Part shown: positions 10,055 through 20,139 of the stretch, in pieces | How positions within the stretch are numbered: the stretch's first letter is position 1 | Layout: each line of letters opens with the position of its first letter | NCBI RefSeq assembly: GCF_036850765.1 | Contig: NC_089493.1 | Coordinates: 192,528,706-192,592,705, forward strand | Reading direction: 5' to 3' | Origin: Saccopteryx bilineata | Taxonomy: Eukaryota > Chordata > Mammalia > Chiroptera > Emballonuridae | Length of the DNA stretch: 64,000 bases | Program-made: the position numbers and the translations under genes | The notes under the pieces: model-generated | Told to the model about the DNA's origin: nothing | The model's database searches: none | Seen by the model: only the letters and a program-made list of their open reading frames with translations

Positions 10055-10933
10055 TCCTGGGGGTCCTCGAGTTGTGACACAGTTTCGTTCCTATGACAGT
10101 GACGTACCAGAATTTTGATGGAAGTCGAAACACACCCTAGCCTAAGTCACGTACCTATACTAACACAGTTATAAAATTATAATCTAGAACAGGGGTCTCA
10201 AACTCCGACCCGCGGGCCGCATGCGGCCAGCCGAACAATTTTGTGCAACCCGCAGACTAATCCACGAAGTTCAAAATATTTTGGATAAAATTAAGTAAGC
10301 CTAGGGCCTACTTGTATTTTTCATTTCTCTAGCATCCTAGCTAGATATTAGCTTAGTTAACAGCAGTTGTGATGCGAATTACAGTTTCTGGTCGTTTTGT
10401 GACACTGAGTAAACTGCATGTACCATTGTGCTTGTTGTACTGATTTTTTTTTGTTTTCAACTGCAGTGAGAAAAGTGTTGCGTAACAGTTGCCTTTTGTA
10501 GACCTAGTGCGGCCCGCCGAACGCTGTGATCTTGCTCTGCGGCCCACATGCTGAGTTGAATTTGAGACCCCTGATCTAGAACATAAAAGCACAACAAAAC
10601 CACAGAAAAAGGAAAAGGACATAAATATACTGTACTGTAGTAACAGAACAAATGACAAAAAATGAGTGTAAAAATAAATTCCTTACCTGTGCTTGCACAC
10701 TGGAAGGGACATTGCAAAGTGGGAGAGAGTGACCTGTTGGGAGGAAGAAGCTGGAGAGGCAGGAGAACCTGCAGAAGGTGCTGGAGACACTGAGTCAGGT
10801 GAGTCAGGATTGCCTAAGGAGCACACAGGAGACACTGGAGATGATTCTACCTGTACTAAGTTTTTATGGGAATGAGCCTCATAAACTCAAAACGTCATAT
10901 GTCGAGACTGTCGTAACCCGAGGACTCCCTGCA
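10055..10933. mobile_element. pogo/Tigger-like MITE interrupted by a hAT MITE
   Basis: Imperfect terminal inverted repeats: left TCCTGGGGGTCCTCGAGTTG, right (complement) TGCAGGGAGTCCTCGGGTTA, flanked by TA on both sides (10053-10054, 10934-10935). TA target duplication with ends of this type is characteristic of the Tc1/mariner-pogo superfamily. Without the 384-bp hAT insert and its TSD the element is about 490 bp and has no transposase. The exact family is not identified. Confidence 0.7.
10190..10573 (+). mobile_element. hAT-type MITE, family 2 (384 bp)
   Basis: TIRs CAGGGGTCTCAAACTC and complement GAGACCCCTG, with a perfect TSD ATCTAGAA (10182-10189, 10574-10581). Longer than the copy at 965-1262 by an internal stretch around 10405-10480 containing GTACTGATTTTTTTTTG. 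Nested in the Tigger-like element, hence younger than it. Confidence 0.92.
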
Positions 10934-10935
10934 TA

Positions 10936-11530
10936 AACATATAACTATATATGCGTATGGATATGGGCACATATGTAATGGTGTGTATGCATGTGTATAC
11001 ACTGGTATATGACATTCTTATAATCATAAGGGTGCAGATCATACGTCTTTTTAAAATAATTTAAGATGGCGGCCTTCGGAATAAAAGGTGAACCAGGACA
11101 TAAAACTCAAGACAATCTTAAAGCACAGACATCTGCGTAGAAAAAAGGCTGGAAGGAAATACATTTTTACGCTAATAATTTCTGAGTCATGGGAAAACAG
11201 GTGACTTTAATTTTCTTCTTTGTGTTGTTCTGTTATTCAAAATTTCTATTTTGACTAAAAATGATTATTTATTGTTTGCATTAAAAACGGACTTCGTTTA
11301 GCAATGCAGGCAATACATATGTACAATGAAAAGAAGTAATACAATGAAGAAAATTAAAGTAAAATATAAGAAAAACAAATTGCATTATTTAGGGAAAAAA
11401 ATCTTGTTAAAATCTGAGATTGAAAGATTACCTTTCCATTTTCCAGTGGGTGTGTTGTCATTTTGAGAGAAGAAAACCCTGTAAATGGTGCCAGATGGGA
11501 TGGACATCTTAGGGAAGAGGAAGGAGAAGG
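10936..11530. other. Unannotated AT-rich sequence
   Basis: Alternating purine-pyrimidine runs at 10940-11010 (ATATATGCGTATGG, GTGTATGCATGTGTATAC). No gene signal. Confidence 0.5.
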
Positions 11531-12120
11531 GCATCCATTCTTCTGCCCCTGCCCTATGCTGGACTCTGTACAAAGTGCTGGGGCTGCAGAGACAATACAA
11601 AGGACACAGTTTCTGAACACATGGAGCCTAGGAGTGGGACTATAGCTCAAATCATCTGAGAGGTGCTCTGAGAGGGCAGTGACAGGGATCCTGAGCCGGT
11701 CTGAAGTCAGGGAAGGCTTCCTGGAGGAGGCGATTCTAAACTGACAGCTGGGCCTGACCTGTGGTGACACAGTGAACAGAGCTTTGACCTAGAATGCCGA
11801 AGTCGCTGGTTCAAATCCTTGGGCTCGAGGCACATACCGGAAGCAACAACGAGTTCATGCTTTCCACTCCTCCCCCCCTGCCTTTCTCTAAAATCAACAA
11901 ACAAAATCATTAAAAAAATAATAAAAATAAACAGACAACCGAGCATGAAGGAGGTCACTGGGCCTGTAGTTGGAGGAACAGTTGCGCAGCAGTGGGGGCA
12001 GAGCGGCGAGAGCCCTTTGGCAGGGAGAAGGCGTGCACTGGGGAAACTAGTGTGGACTGAGCGAGTGCAGGCTAGGATGTCTGAGCGGGAGCCGCTGTGC
12101 TGCCCGAGGGGCCCATTCCA
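11530..12120 (-). repeat. L2 LINE (complement), split by a SINE
   Basis: Left: GTGCTGGGGCTGCAGAGACA, AGTCAGGGAAGGCTTCCTGG. Right, after the SINE: GTGTGGACTGAGCGAGTGCA. This follows the L2 complement, with a family-B SINE inserted at about 11753-11935. Confidence 0.6.
11753..11935 (+). mobile_element. SINE family B, old copy
   Basis: GGCCTGACCTGTGGTGACAC head, B box CTGGTTCAAATCC, GAGGCACATACCGGAAGCAA, then CTCTAAAATCAACAAACAAA and an A-rich tail. Diverged, and no clear TSD was found. Confidence 0.8.
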
Positions 12121-12169
12121 AAGCGCACTCTCTGGTTGGGATCCCAAGACAAGTCAGTGAAATGGAGCT

Positions 12170-12280
12170 TCATGCCCTCCCAAGGCTCTGGTCCTCAGGG
12201 AGGGTGAGTGCCTTGCCCAGTGTCATTCAGCCTCTAGGAGAGCTGGGGTGGGGGGTGTCCCGATTCAGGGGAATGTGGCA
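12170..12280 (-). repeat. MIR/L2-like fragment (complement)
   Basis: GTGAGTGCCTTGCCCAGTGT and TCATTCAGCCTCTAGG resemble the complement of the MIR core. Short and degenerate. Confidence 0.4.
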
Positions 12281-13055
12281 GAGAAGACACCCTGAGAATG
12301 ATGAGAGTGTAGGAGAGAGGAGGTGGACATGCTCCTCTGGGGAATAGGGAGCCATGGAGGTCTTAGAGCACAGTAGGTTTCTGGTACTCAAAGCAGCCAC
12401 TCAGCTCTCAGTGGTGTCAGAAGGCTCAGTGGTGGTTGCCAGGGGCAACATGACCCGGCACACGCCAGGTTTAGTCACGGCCAGCAGTTACCTCAGGCCT
12501 CTTTCTAAGCAGTCAGGGATGCTGGTAGGGGAATCGGAGTGGAATTGTGGCTGCTTTGCCCCTGGGAGGAGGAAGGCCAGTTTCTTCCAGTTGGGATGTC
12601 TGTTCCGGGCCCGTGGGGCCGGAGGAGGCGCTCAGGATTCTGAGCACCCACTGCACACGGCCCAGGACATCCTTATATATATGCCTACAGGAGGTAACAG
12701 GGTGCCCTGACCTGGCCATAGGTAACCCAACCCAGGGTCCCGAAGGGCTGAGGAGTGTGCCTGAGGCCGAGCAGAGAAAGTGGGTCTTTCATGCTTTTAA
12801 CACTTTCCCGCTCGGTGGCAAGATTCGCTGTATAAACACCTTCTATTTATGGCAAACGGGCCTGGTTTTCTTTTTAAGGAGGTGGGAGGAAGTTAGTCTT
12901 GATATATTTTCAATAAATATAGCTGAATATTAAATCATGGTCCATTTAAAGGAAACAAAAATAGTAAATAATGCGCAGGAGACGCGGGGGTGCTGAAAAC
13001 CGGCCTTGTAATGCAGGCACGGCCGAAGTGTGACCGCCTGTGATCCCCGTGATGG
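12281..13055. other. Unannotated unique sequence with one X-box-like motif
   Basis: Nothing I can name apart from the RFX-type motif at 12435-12449. Open frames on both strands overlap without a coding pattern. Confidence 0.45.
12435..12449 (+). promoter_or_regulatory. X-box-like RFX motif GTTGCCAGGGGCAAC
   Basis: Perfect inverted half-sites GTTGCC and GGCAAC separated by AGG, which fits the variable-spacer RFX X-box (GTNRCC, 0-3 bases, RGYAAC). No promoter context is visible. Confidence 0.4.
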
Positions 13056-13059
13056 CTCT

Positions 13060-13150
13060 GGGGTGAGGACTGTCAACGTCATTTTATAGCCGAGGGAGCT
13101 GAGTCCTGAGAAATAAACTTACTCTTTGCCCCACTGCTGGCAAAGTGCCA
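13060..13150 (-). repeat. MIR SINE fragment (complement)
   Basis: CATTTTATAGCCGAGGGAGC followed by TGAGTCCTGAGAAATAAACT is the complement of the MIR core, diverged. Confidence 0.6.
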
Positions 13151-13264
13151 AGCCAGTTCTGGGAGCTGGGTGTCCCCTGACACCCCACTCCGCCCTGCCC
13201 CACCCCCGGGTCTGGGCTGCAGGAAGCCTTGCCCGCTTCCCTGGGCGGCTCCGTGGCAGTTCAG

Positions 13265-13440
13265 AGCTGTCCTGATGACAGGGGCTATAATCCAGGCCCT
13301 GGCTTCACCATTTCCTCAGCTGTGATCTTGGGCGAATGTCTAACCCTGTGCCTGGTTACTCATCTGTAAGATGGGGACCACACTTATACCTCAGAAGACT
13401 GTTAAGAGGATGTACTGAGCTGATGTCTGTTATTATTCCC
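13265..13440 (+). repeat. MIR SINE
   Basis: TCCAGGCCCTGGCTTCACCA, CAGCTGTGATCTTGGGCGAA and CATCTGTAAGATGGGGACCA follow the MIR consensus in order. Confidence 0.8.
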
Positions 13441-13639
13441 CACTTAAAAAGCGAGACAGTGGGATCCCAGAGTGTAAAGCCAGTATCCACGGCCACCATC
13501 ACAGCCGCTTGGCCTGTGCAGGTTCGCATTTGATTCGGACAGATGGTACTGAAACAACGGAGCCAAGAACTGGTGGGCCATTACCTTTAAATCCTAGCTT
13601 GCACCCGGCAGGCAAGAAATACGCTCAGTGGGAAAACAC

Positions 13640-13870
13640 TTCCCTTTCCATTCAGGGCTCCCAAAGCCACTGACTTATCCGAGTTTCCTAGAATCAAAGG
13701 TTTCTACCTCACCAGCCTTATTCACCTCTGTTCTCCATCTCCTTCTCTCTGCACAAACTGTGCACTAACTGGCTTCTCCTTCAGCACTCGACCATCATGG
13801 CTGCTTCTCCTCTCCTCCACGTGGCCTTTCCCTGCTCTCCCCTCTAATGCTAATCTCAGGAACCGAGAGA
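13640..13870 (+). repeat. L2-like LINE fragment
   Basis: C/T-rich text (CACCTCTGTTCTCCATCTCC, CTCCACGTGGCCTTTCCCTG) resembles the degenerate L2 segment upstream of its 3' end. Weak match. Confidence 0.4.
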
Positions 13871-14703
13871 GAGCAAGCTCCTGCTCTGCCCCATTTTATA
13901 GTGTAGAAATCCAAACCTTTAATCCAATATACAAACAAGGAAGTCTCTGATACAAAGTCACTTAGGGTGGGAAAGGCTTAGTCTTAAAACTAAGCCTGAG
14001 GGTAGGTATAATGACCCTACCTGCTTACAGCCTGTCCCCCACACCCAATGCAAACTATAAGCAAGCAAACCTATATATCATATTTACAAACTTATTTGAC
14101 CAACACAGAGCCCTGAAGCTCCTTGCCCAAGATCACACAGGAGAAGGGAGAGATGAGGAGCAGTATGTGACTTCAGGTTGATCAGGTCCCCGAACGGCAG
14201 GGTCTCCTGATCCCGTGTTGGAAGTGAAGCCGAGAAGGTCTGCCGTGGATAAAAAGAGGTACCAAGATGGTGTGCTCATGGGGAGCCCGTGGATTCGGCC
14301 AACGTCCCCAGGAGCAGTGTGGAGTCAGGAGTGAGGGAGGGGCGTTTTCCTGTGGGAAAGTGTCAGGCGTTTCCACTTATAGCCCGATCACTGGGCCCAG
14401 CGAGGGCCAGAGCACAGATGATGTCATCCATCCGCTGTGGCCTGTGGGGCTGGGAAGCCCCTGGGGGAAGCGAGTGGGGGAGGAAAAGGCTGCTGGGCGG
14501 ACAGTCTGGAGGGTAAGACTGAGAAAAGCAGGGCTCAGAGCTCTAGGTGCCTGGACAGTGGCCCAGGGCGCTTTCAGGGCATTCACACAGGGGGCGGGAA
14601 GGCACAGGGGACGTAGAGGCAGATGCTGGGCTGGCAGGATGAGGGCGTGGAGCCTGAGGACATTGCTGGTTTGACTGCAAGGCCGAGGAGCAGGGAGAGG
14701 TTC
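13871..14703. other. Unannotated unique sequence
   Basis: No repeat named apart from a possible MIR complement at 14090-14150. Frames at 14267-14724 are open on both strands and show no recognised domain. Confidence 0.4.
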
Positions 14704-14711
14704 CTCTAGAA

Positions 14712-15044
14712 CAGGGGTCCCCAAACTTTTTACACAGGGGGCCAGTTCACTGTCCCTCAGACCGTTGGAGGGCCGGACTATAAAAAAAAACTATGAACAA
14801 ATCCCTGTGCACACTGCACATATCTTATTTTAAAGTAAAAAAAACAAAACGGGAACAAATACAATATTTAAAATAAAGAACAAGTAAATTTAAATCAACA
14901 AACTGACCAGTATTTCAATGGGAACTATGCTCCTCTCACTGACCACCAATGAAAGAGGTACCCCTTCCAGAAGTGTGGCAGGGGCCGGATAAATGGCTTC
15001 AGGGGGCCGCATGTGGCCCGCGGGCTGTAGTTTGGGGACCCCTG
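14712..15044 (-). mobile_element. hAT-type MITE, family 1, short form (333 bp)
   Basis: TIRs CAGGGGTCCCCAAACT and complement. TSD CTCTAGAA / CTCTAAAA (14704-14711, 15045-15052) has one mismatch. The internal deletion joins GGTCAGTGAGAGGAGCATAG directly to the terminal AT-rich region, which removes the transposase-tail codons. The same junction occurs at 45459 and 62988. Confidence 0.92.
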
Positions 15045-15056
15045 CTCTAAAACACT

Positions 15057-15135
15057 GTAGATTGGATTAAATTAGAAAATATCTGTAAAATGCAAAGCAC
15101 ACAGTAAGTACTCAAAAATGGGAGCTGGTTGTCTC
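15057..15135 (+). repeat. MIR SINE 3' fragment
   Basis: GATTAAATTAGAAAATATCT, then GCAAAGCACACAGTAAGTAC and TCAAAAATGGGAGCTGG: the MIR 3' end lying immediately right of the hAT MITE. Confidence 0.6.
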
Positions 15136-15329
15136 TTCACTGTGAACCTTTGGAGTGTTTCCCCAGAAAGGGGGTGGGTCAGGACAGAAGTAATAGTAGC
15201 ATGAGAGTGACCCCCTAAGCCCATTTCAAAGATGTTTTAAACTTGAAAACCACCCTCCTAGCCAGGCAGAGGTCACAGCATTATCTTCCCCCATACCCTC
15301 ACTTATTCATTCACATCTCCCTTTAGCCA

Positions 15330-15560
15330 ATCACTCACATTTTAGTGAGAACTAGTCCTTGCCAGGCCTTACGGTGGGAACTAGGAACATCAAAACGAAT
15401 GAGTTATGGTGTCAGCGCTCAAGGAGCTCCCAGTCCACAGACTAACATAGACAACTGAATGCTGTCTGAGGAAGAACAGAAAGCAGTCAGAGCCCAGAGC
15501 CCTGAGAAAGTGACAACTGCAGGGTCACAGGTCTTGCAACGTGTCTAAGAGTTGGCCATG
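15330..15560 (-). repeat. L2 LINE fragment (complement)
   Basis: TTGCCAGGCCTTACGGTGGG, AGGAACATCAAAACGAATGA, TCAAGGAGCTCCCAGTCCAC: complement of the L2 3' segment ('gtgccaggcactg...gagcttacagtcta'). Confidence 0.6.
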
Positions 15561-15933
15561 TGTGAGGTCATTCATCCGCTGTGAGGCGAGGCTTAAAGAA
15601 TCAGCATACGGTGAGGACCAAGGGGAAAGAAAGCACAGTGAGTTTGGACAACAGCGAATGGCCCAGAGTGACTGAGGTTGTATGTATGTCAGGGGGTTGC
15701 GGGGGGTGGGGAGGGAAAAGACAGGATGGAGAGACGGTTTGGGAAGAAGTCAGACCGTGTTGCATTGGGACAAAGCCTGGACGCCATTGTATTTATAGGC
15801 CTCAGAGGGTTAAGCAGGGCAGCAGGGAAGCTGTGCAGGTCTGGACTTCGGAGCAACCACTCTGGGGATCTGGAAGAGGGACAGAGGCTGGAGACAGGGG
15901 CATCTTTCAGCGCCTTGGGGTCCTCTAGGGTCT
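15561..15933. other. Unannotated, possibly more L2
   Basis: GGCCTCAGAGGGTTAAGCAG and TGGACTTCGGAGCAACCACT could be the far part of the same L2. No gene. The 187-aa frame beginning here (15678) owes its second half to the hAT MITE. Confidence 0.35.
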
Positions 15934-15941
15934 CTCTTATG

Positions 15942-16437
15942 CAGGGGTCCCCAAACTGCGGCCCGTGGGCCACATGCGGCCCCCTGAGGCCATTTATCCG
16001 GCCCCCACCGCACTTCTGGAAGGGGCATCTCTTTCATTGGTGGTCAGTGAGAGGAGCACTGTATGTGGCGGCACCGCAAAGTGCAGCGTCGCTCACGTAC
16101 AGTACTACTTCCAGTGACGTGGAACGGATGCCTCACGGCTCCAGAAGTGTGTCATATCACTTGTTACGGCTGGCAGTGACAAATATGGAATTGGACATTG
16201 ACCATCTCATTAGCCGAAAGCAAACCCATGGTTCCCATTGAAATACTGGTCAGTTTGTTGATTTAAATTTACTTGTTCTTTATTTTAAATATTGTATTTG
16301 TTCCCGTTTTGTTTTTTTACTTTAAAATATGTGCAGTGTGCATAGGGATTTGTTCATAGTTTTTTTAATAGTCCGGCCCTCCAACAGTCTGAGGGACAGT
16401 GAACTGGCCTCCTGTGTAAAAAGTTTGGGGACCCCTG
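15942..16437 (+). mobile_element. hAT-type MITE, family 1, longest form (496 bp)
   Basis: TIRs CAGGGGTCCCCAAACT and complement with a perfect TSD CTCTTATG (15934-15941, 16438-16445). It keeps the full internal segment (CGTCGCTCACGTACAGTACT at 16087-16106) and a frame ending NMELDIDHLISRKQTHGSH-stop at about 16185-16244, the expected position for a hAT transposase C-terminus. Confidence 0.93.
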
Positions 16438-16449
16438 CTCTTATGCCAC

Positions 16450-16580
16450 TCCTTTTTTTATTGAAACTTTTCTTGAGATGATTATAGCTTCAATCTAGCT
16501 TTAGGAAATAGTTCAGAGATAGCCCCTGTACACTGAACTCATTTTCTCCCGGTGGTAACATTTTGTGGAACAAATCCTTT
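16450..16580. repeat. Old L1 (L1M-type) tail fragment
   Basis: ATTGAAACTTTTCTTGAGAT, then AGCTTTAGGAAATAGTTCAG and AACATTTTGTGGAAC recall the 3' UTR of old L1M elements. Short and diverged. Confidence 0.45.
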
Positions 16581-16879
16581 GCCACTCTGGATGTGGAGGG
16601 TGAGTATCGTGATGGGGGCACCAGTGTGCCGAACAACAATGCTCAGGGCGCTCTGGTGACTGGGTGCCTCCTTTCCCATCACTTTCTCTCCTCTAGGAGC
16701 CAAGACCGTTTTGGAAACCTTGCAGAAAAACTCCCAATTTCTTCCCTACAACCCCCTTCAGATTCCCTTTCTATCTCCTCACAGGAGGCCTCGCCATCCC
16801 CTTAGCCATCACCCTAGATATAGGCATACCTTATACACTGGGTGAGACGTGTATAAGGTACATTATACATTATATGGTG

Positions 16880-17200
16880 GTGGTGCCGGAAAGCACCTGC
16901 CCAGCTGGGAACTACATTTCCCAGAACCCCTTACTGGTCATGTGACTTGTTCTCACCAATGCAATGTGATGTTTGGCACTTTCAGGATTAGGTGTTAAAC
17001 AGTGGCAAGGGCATCTTCTTTTTCTTCTCCCAGTATGCTGTTTGGATGACTCCCAGACGACCTTGAGACCACAAGATGGCAGAGGAGCCACAAGAAGGAA
17101 GGGGCCTGTGTCCTGGAAGAACCACTGAAGAAAAGCCATTCAGGAGAGCCAGGGATCAGGAGCATGCTCACTGGACTTTAGATGAGTGAGAAATAAACAT
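16880..17200. repeat. Ancient interspersed repeat, family not named
   Basis: ACTACATTTCCCAGAACCCC, then GTCATGTGACTTGTTCTCAC, AGATGGCAGAGGAGCCACAA, and GATGAGTGAGAAATAAAC. This combination recurs in mammalian genomes as an old dispersed repeat, but I cannot name the family. It includes a ZNF143/SBS-like motif at 16911-16926. Confidence 0.5.
16911..16926 (+). promoter_or_regulatory. ZNF143/SBS-like motif ACTACATTTCCCAGAA
   Basis: Agrees with the left part of the ZNF143 (Staf) binding consensus ACTACAATTCCCAGAATGC, with one mismatch over the 16 bases seen. It lies inside an old repeat. Confidence 0.35.
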
Positions 17201-17219
17201 ATGTAAATATCGCAAATAT

Positions 17220-17420
17220 ACAAAAGAAGTGGAGAGCAGAGTATAATAATTCACTTTTTCCTTTCATCACTCAGCTTCAAGATGATCAACATTTTCTGTC
17301 TTCTTCCCCTACCACCCTCCCACACCCTACTTTTAAAATAGTTTGCTGGAGTTTTCAAAGTAATTCCCAGACGTGCAAAAACGCACAACAAAAAAACCCC
17401 AAAATCTCAAACACCCTTTC
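17220..17420. repeat. Old L1 (L1M-type) tail fragment
   Basis: AGAGTATAATAATTCACTTT, CAAGATGATCAACATTTTCT and TTCAAAGTAATTCCCAGACG resemble L1M 3' UTR text. Confidence 0.45.
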
Positions 17421-17635
17421 TAGTGCTAAGCCAGCCTAGACGAGGGGCTGTTTGTCATAGCAGTCGGCCCTGACGAATGCAGCGGACACTCGGTTGAGTT
17501 GAACGTAACTGACCCGTTTTTCTAGACCGCACAGCGCAGAGGGATGTGTCCAGGCCTAGAGCAGCAAGAGAGCTAAGTCTTCTATCTCTCTGGGAAGCAG
17601 TTAGTTCTCTTTGTTCTCCGGCCCAGCTGCACCCA

Positions 17636-17664
17636 GCCGCACCCACCCACCCACCCACCCCAGC
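17636..17664. repeat. Short (CCCA)n run
   Basis: CGCACCCACCCACCCACCCA repeats the tetramer about five times. Confidence 0.7.
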
Positions 17665-18044
17665 GGCCCCTGCTTCCTACTTCTCCCCTCCTTCCCTGCA
17701 CTGCCCAGAGGACGAGCAGACCCTCGGTGGGATCAAGATTAGAGGGTTTTCCGGGCCATTGCTCGGCTTGGGCTAGGCTGGGTGTGGTGGGGTGAGGCTG
17801 GAACAGAGAACAGGCAGAGGGATGGATGTTGGAAACCCCGTGCTTAACAGCAGGTGCTGGGGCCCAGGGAGCAAAACCTTCAGTGCCTTTTAGCTTGGCC
17901 TATGTTCCTGACCCCTGAAGCGCGGGGAGGCAGGACGAAGGTTTGTGGTCAGACCTGTGGTGGGGGTGGCGGTGTGAGTCCATCCAGATAGTCCTTGTGA
18001 TTGGGCGCTGGTGGGGCAGCCCTGTGCCCAGCACTGGGATGCAC

Positions 18045-18240
18045 TGGTGAGCCAGATCCTGGCTTAGCCACTCCCGGCACTGTGACCTTGGGCATAGTCC
18101 CTTAAGCTTTCTGAGCCTCAGATTCCCTGTATTGAAAATGAGGCTGGAAATGTCAACCTCACCAGGCCCCAAGGAAATCGGCCACAATAAGAGCCTGGCA
18201 CCCGGTCTCGATGACTCATAGCGATTACTATTGATTTCTG
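18045..18240 (+). repeat. MIR SINE
   Basis: CCAGATCCTGGCTTAGCCAC, CTGTGACCTTGGGCATAGTC, TTTCTGAGCCTCAGATTCCC, AAGAGCCTGGCACCCGGT: full MIR order, diverged. Confidence 0.85.
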
Positions 18241-18623
18241 TTAACAATAGCGATAAATACAGGGAGCGGGAGCGGGCACCCATCCAGGGAGTGGATCAGG
18301 GCAGGAGATGCCGACGAGCCCCACCCTCTTGGGAGCTGTTTCCAGACAAGGAGAAACGGAGAACACGAGAACACGGGAGCCAAATGGCTTTCTCTGGGAG
18401 TGGCCAGATCTAATTTTGCATGTCAGAGAAGCAAGGGTGGGTGGAATCCTGCAATTCAGGGGCTCTTTCCTGGAAGGGGCTGGATTGGCCACAGAACGCT
18501 TCCTCCCTTGGAGACAGCCTCACAGCTGTCAGGAAAAAAAAACATATGTGGCCCTCAGTCCTGTGGGGAGAAGGGCAAGACATGACAGAAAACAGAAACT
18601 CCCAGGCAGGATCTCTCAGGAGA

Positions 18624-18795
18624 GATAGACTGGGTTCCTGGCTGTGTGACCTTGGGCAGATCACTTCACCTCTCTGAGCCTTGGTTGCTTCTTGCTTTAA
18701 TGGGGATCTCACAGGCTATTGAGAGAAGAAGATAAGATAATGGTCTAAACTGCCTTGCACAGTGCCTGACACACAGGAAGCCACCGATGAAAGGT
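18624..18795 (+). repeat. MIR SINE
   Basis: TGGCTGTGTGACCTTGGGCA, CTTCACCTCTCTGAGCCTTG, TGCACAGTGCCTGACACACA. Confidence 0.85.
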
Positions 18796-19273
18796 CATTG
18801 CAAATCACTCACTCCCTCGGGCTCAGTGAAACTCCTTTCTCTCTCTCAAGCAACTTCTAAGTTCAGAGGTACCTGTCGCCTCCTCTTTTCCCTCCGCTGA
18901 TTCTCTGAATGGGCTTGTCCACTTCCACGACATTAAACCCATTGCCAGGACGCCGCCTCTGTAGGTGGCATTTGAAGCTATGGTGCCCGTGCTTGTGTTG
19001 ATTGAGGATTATTGATATTCCTCCTAAGCTGGCTCCCAAACCCCAGCCTTTCCCATCCTGGGAAAGAGCCCCCATTCAGCTGAAAGGTCTTGATTAGTCT
19101 TTCTCCCTCAGCCCCCGAGTCCTGTTGCTTCTGTCTTCAAATCTCCCTGCCCCCAGCCCCCACCTCCACGGCCACCTCCACGGTCCTGTCCACCACCTTT
19201 CTCTCCTCTGCTCTGCTGAGCAGCCTCTCCCTGTGACTTCCTACAGCCCGCTCTCCACACAGCAGCTCCCTTT
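18796..19273. other. Unannotated unique sequence
   Basis: No exon recognised. 19130-19260 is C/T-rich. Confidence 0.45.
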
Positions 19274-19286
19274 TTTCTTTGTGTTT

Positions 19287-19684
19287 GTTTGGTTTTTTTT
19301 TTGTATTTTTCTGAAGCTGGAAATGGGGAGAGACAGTTAGACAGACTCCCGCATGCGCCTGACCGGGATCCACCCGGCACGCCCACCAGGGGCGACGCTC
19401 TGCCCACCATGGGGCGATGCTCTGCCCCTCCGGGGCGTCGCTCTGCCGTGACCAGAGCCACTCTAGCGCCTGGGGCAGAGGCCAAGGAGCCATCCCTAGC
19501 GCCCGGGCCATCTTTTGCTCCAATGGAGCTTTGGCTGTGGGAGGGGAAGAGAGAGACAGAGAGGAAGGAGGGGGGGGGTGGAGAAGCAGATGGGCGCTTC
19601 TCCTGTGTGCCCTGGCCGGGAATTGAACCCGGGTCTCCCTCATGCCAGGCCGACGCTCTACCGCTGAGCCAACCGGCCAGGGCC
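19287..19684 (-). mobile_element. SINE family A (young form)
   Basis: On the minus strand: GGCCCTGGCCGGTTGGCTCA, a tRNA-like A box (AGCGGTAGAGCG) and B box GGTTCAATTCC, GAGAAGCGCCCATCTGCTTC, a polypyrimidine tract, a three-unit CTCF-like array, and GTTTCCAGCTTCAGAAAAAT. TSD TTTCTTTGTGTTT (19274-19286, 19685-19697) is perfect. In this copy the CTCF-like units are altered (CCACCAGGGGCG, CCACCATGGGGCG). Confidence 0.95.
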
Positions 19685-19699
19685 TTTCTTTGTGTTTTG

Positions 19700-19990
19700 A
19701 CATAAATCCTAGACTTACAGAAAAATCGTAGGAACAATACAGGATTTTCCACAGGCTCTTCAGTTCTCTACACTTACTGTTCATTCTTGTCACATACACA
19801 CATATACACGTCTTTTCTAAAAAAAAAAAAAAAAAAAAAAAAAATTGAAAGTAAGTTGCAGACACGATGCCCCTTCACCCCTAAAAATATTCCAGGGGTT
19901 ATTTCCTATAAATGGGGCTCCCTCTCACATCACGCAGGGCGGTGGCCAAATACTACCAACCCAGCACTGTTAGCTGTTAGCCCGTCCATA
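19700..19990. repeat. Old L1 (L1M-type) tail fragment with A26 run
   Basis: CATAAATCCTAGACTTACAG, then GTTCATTCTTGTCACATACA and AGTAAGTTGCAGACACGATG. The A-run at 19819-19844 (26 A) interrupts it. Confidence 0.5.
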
Positions 19991-20139
19991 GACCCGACTC
20001 ACGTCTGCCTGGTGTCTCAAAAGAGAAGGCTGGAGCATGCATTGCGTTCCGTGGTCACGCCCCGTTAGTCGCCTTGAACTTGGAATGTTCTTGGTCTGTC
20101 TTCGTCTGTCATGACCTTGGCCTTTTAAAGAAGTCGAGT

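Noticed and set aside
15678..16241. 187-aa frame that includes a transposase-like tail
   Set aside because: Only its last roughly 25 residues look like hAT transposase. The rest is MITE and flanking DNA, so it is not a functional protein.
19108..19865. 214-242 aa frames on the minus strand
   Set aside because: They run along a family-A SINE and its flanks. The same peptide fragments recur at every A copy.
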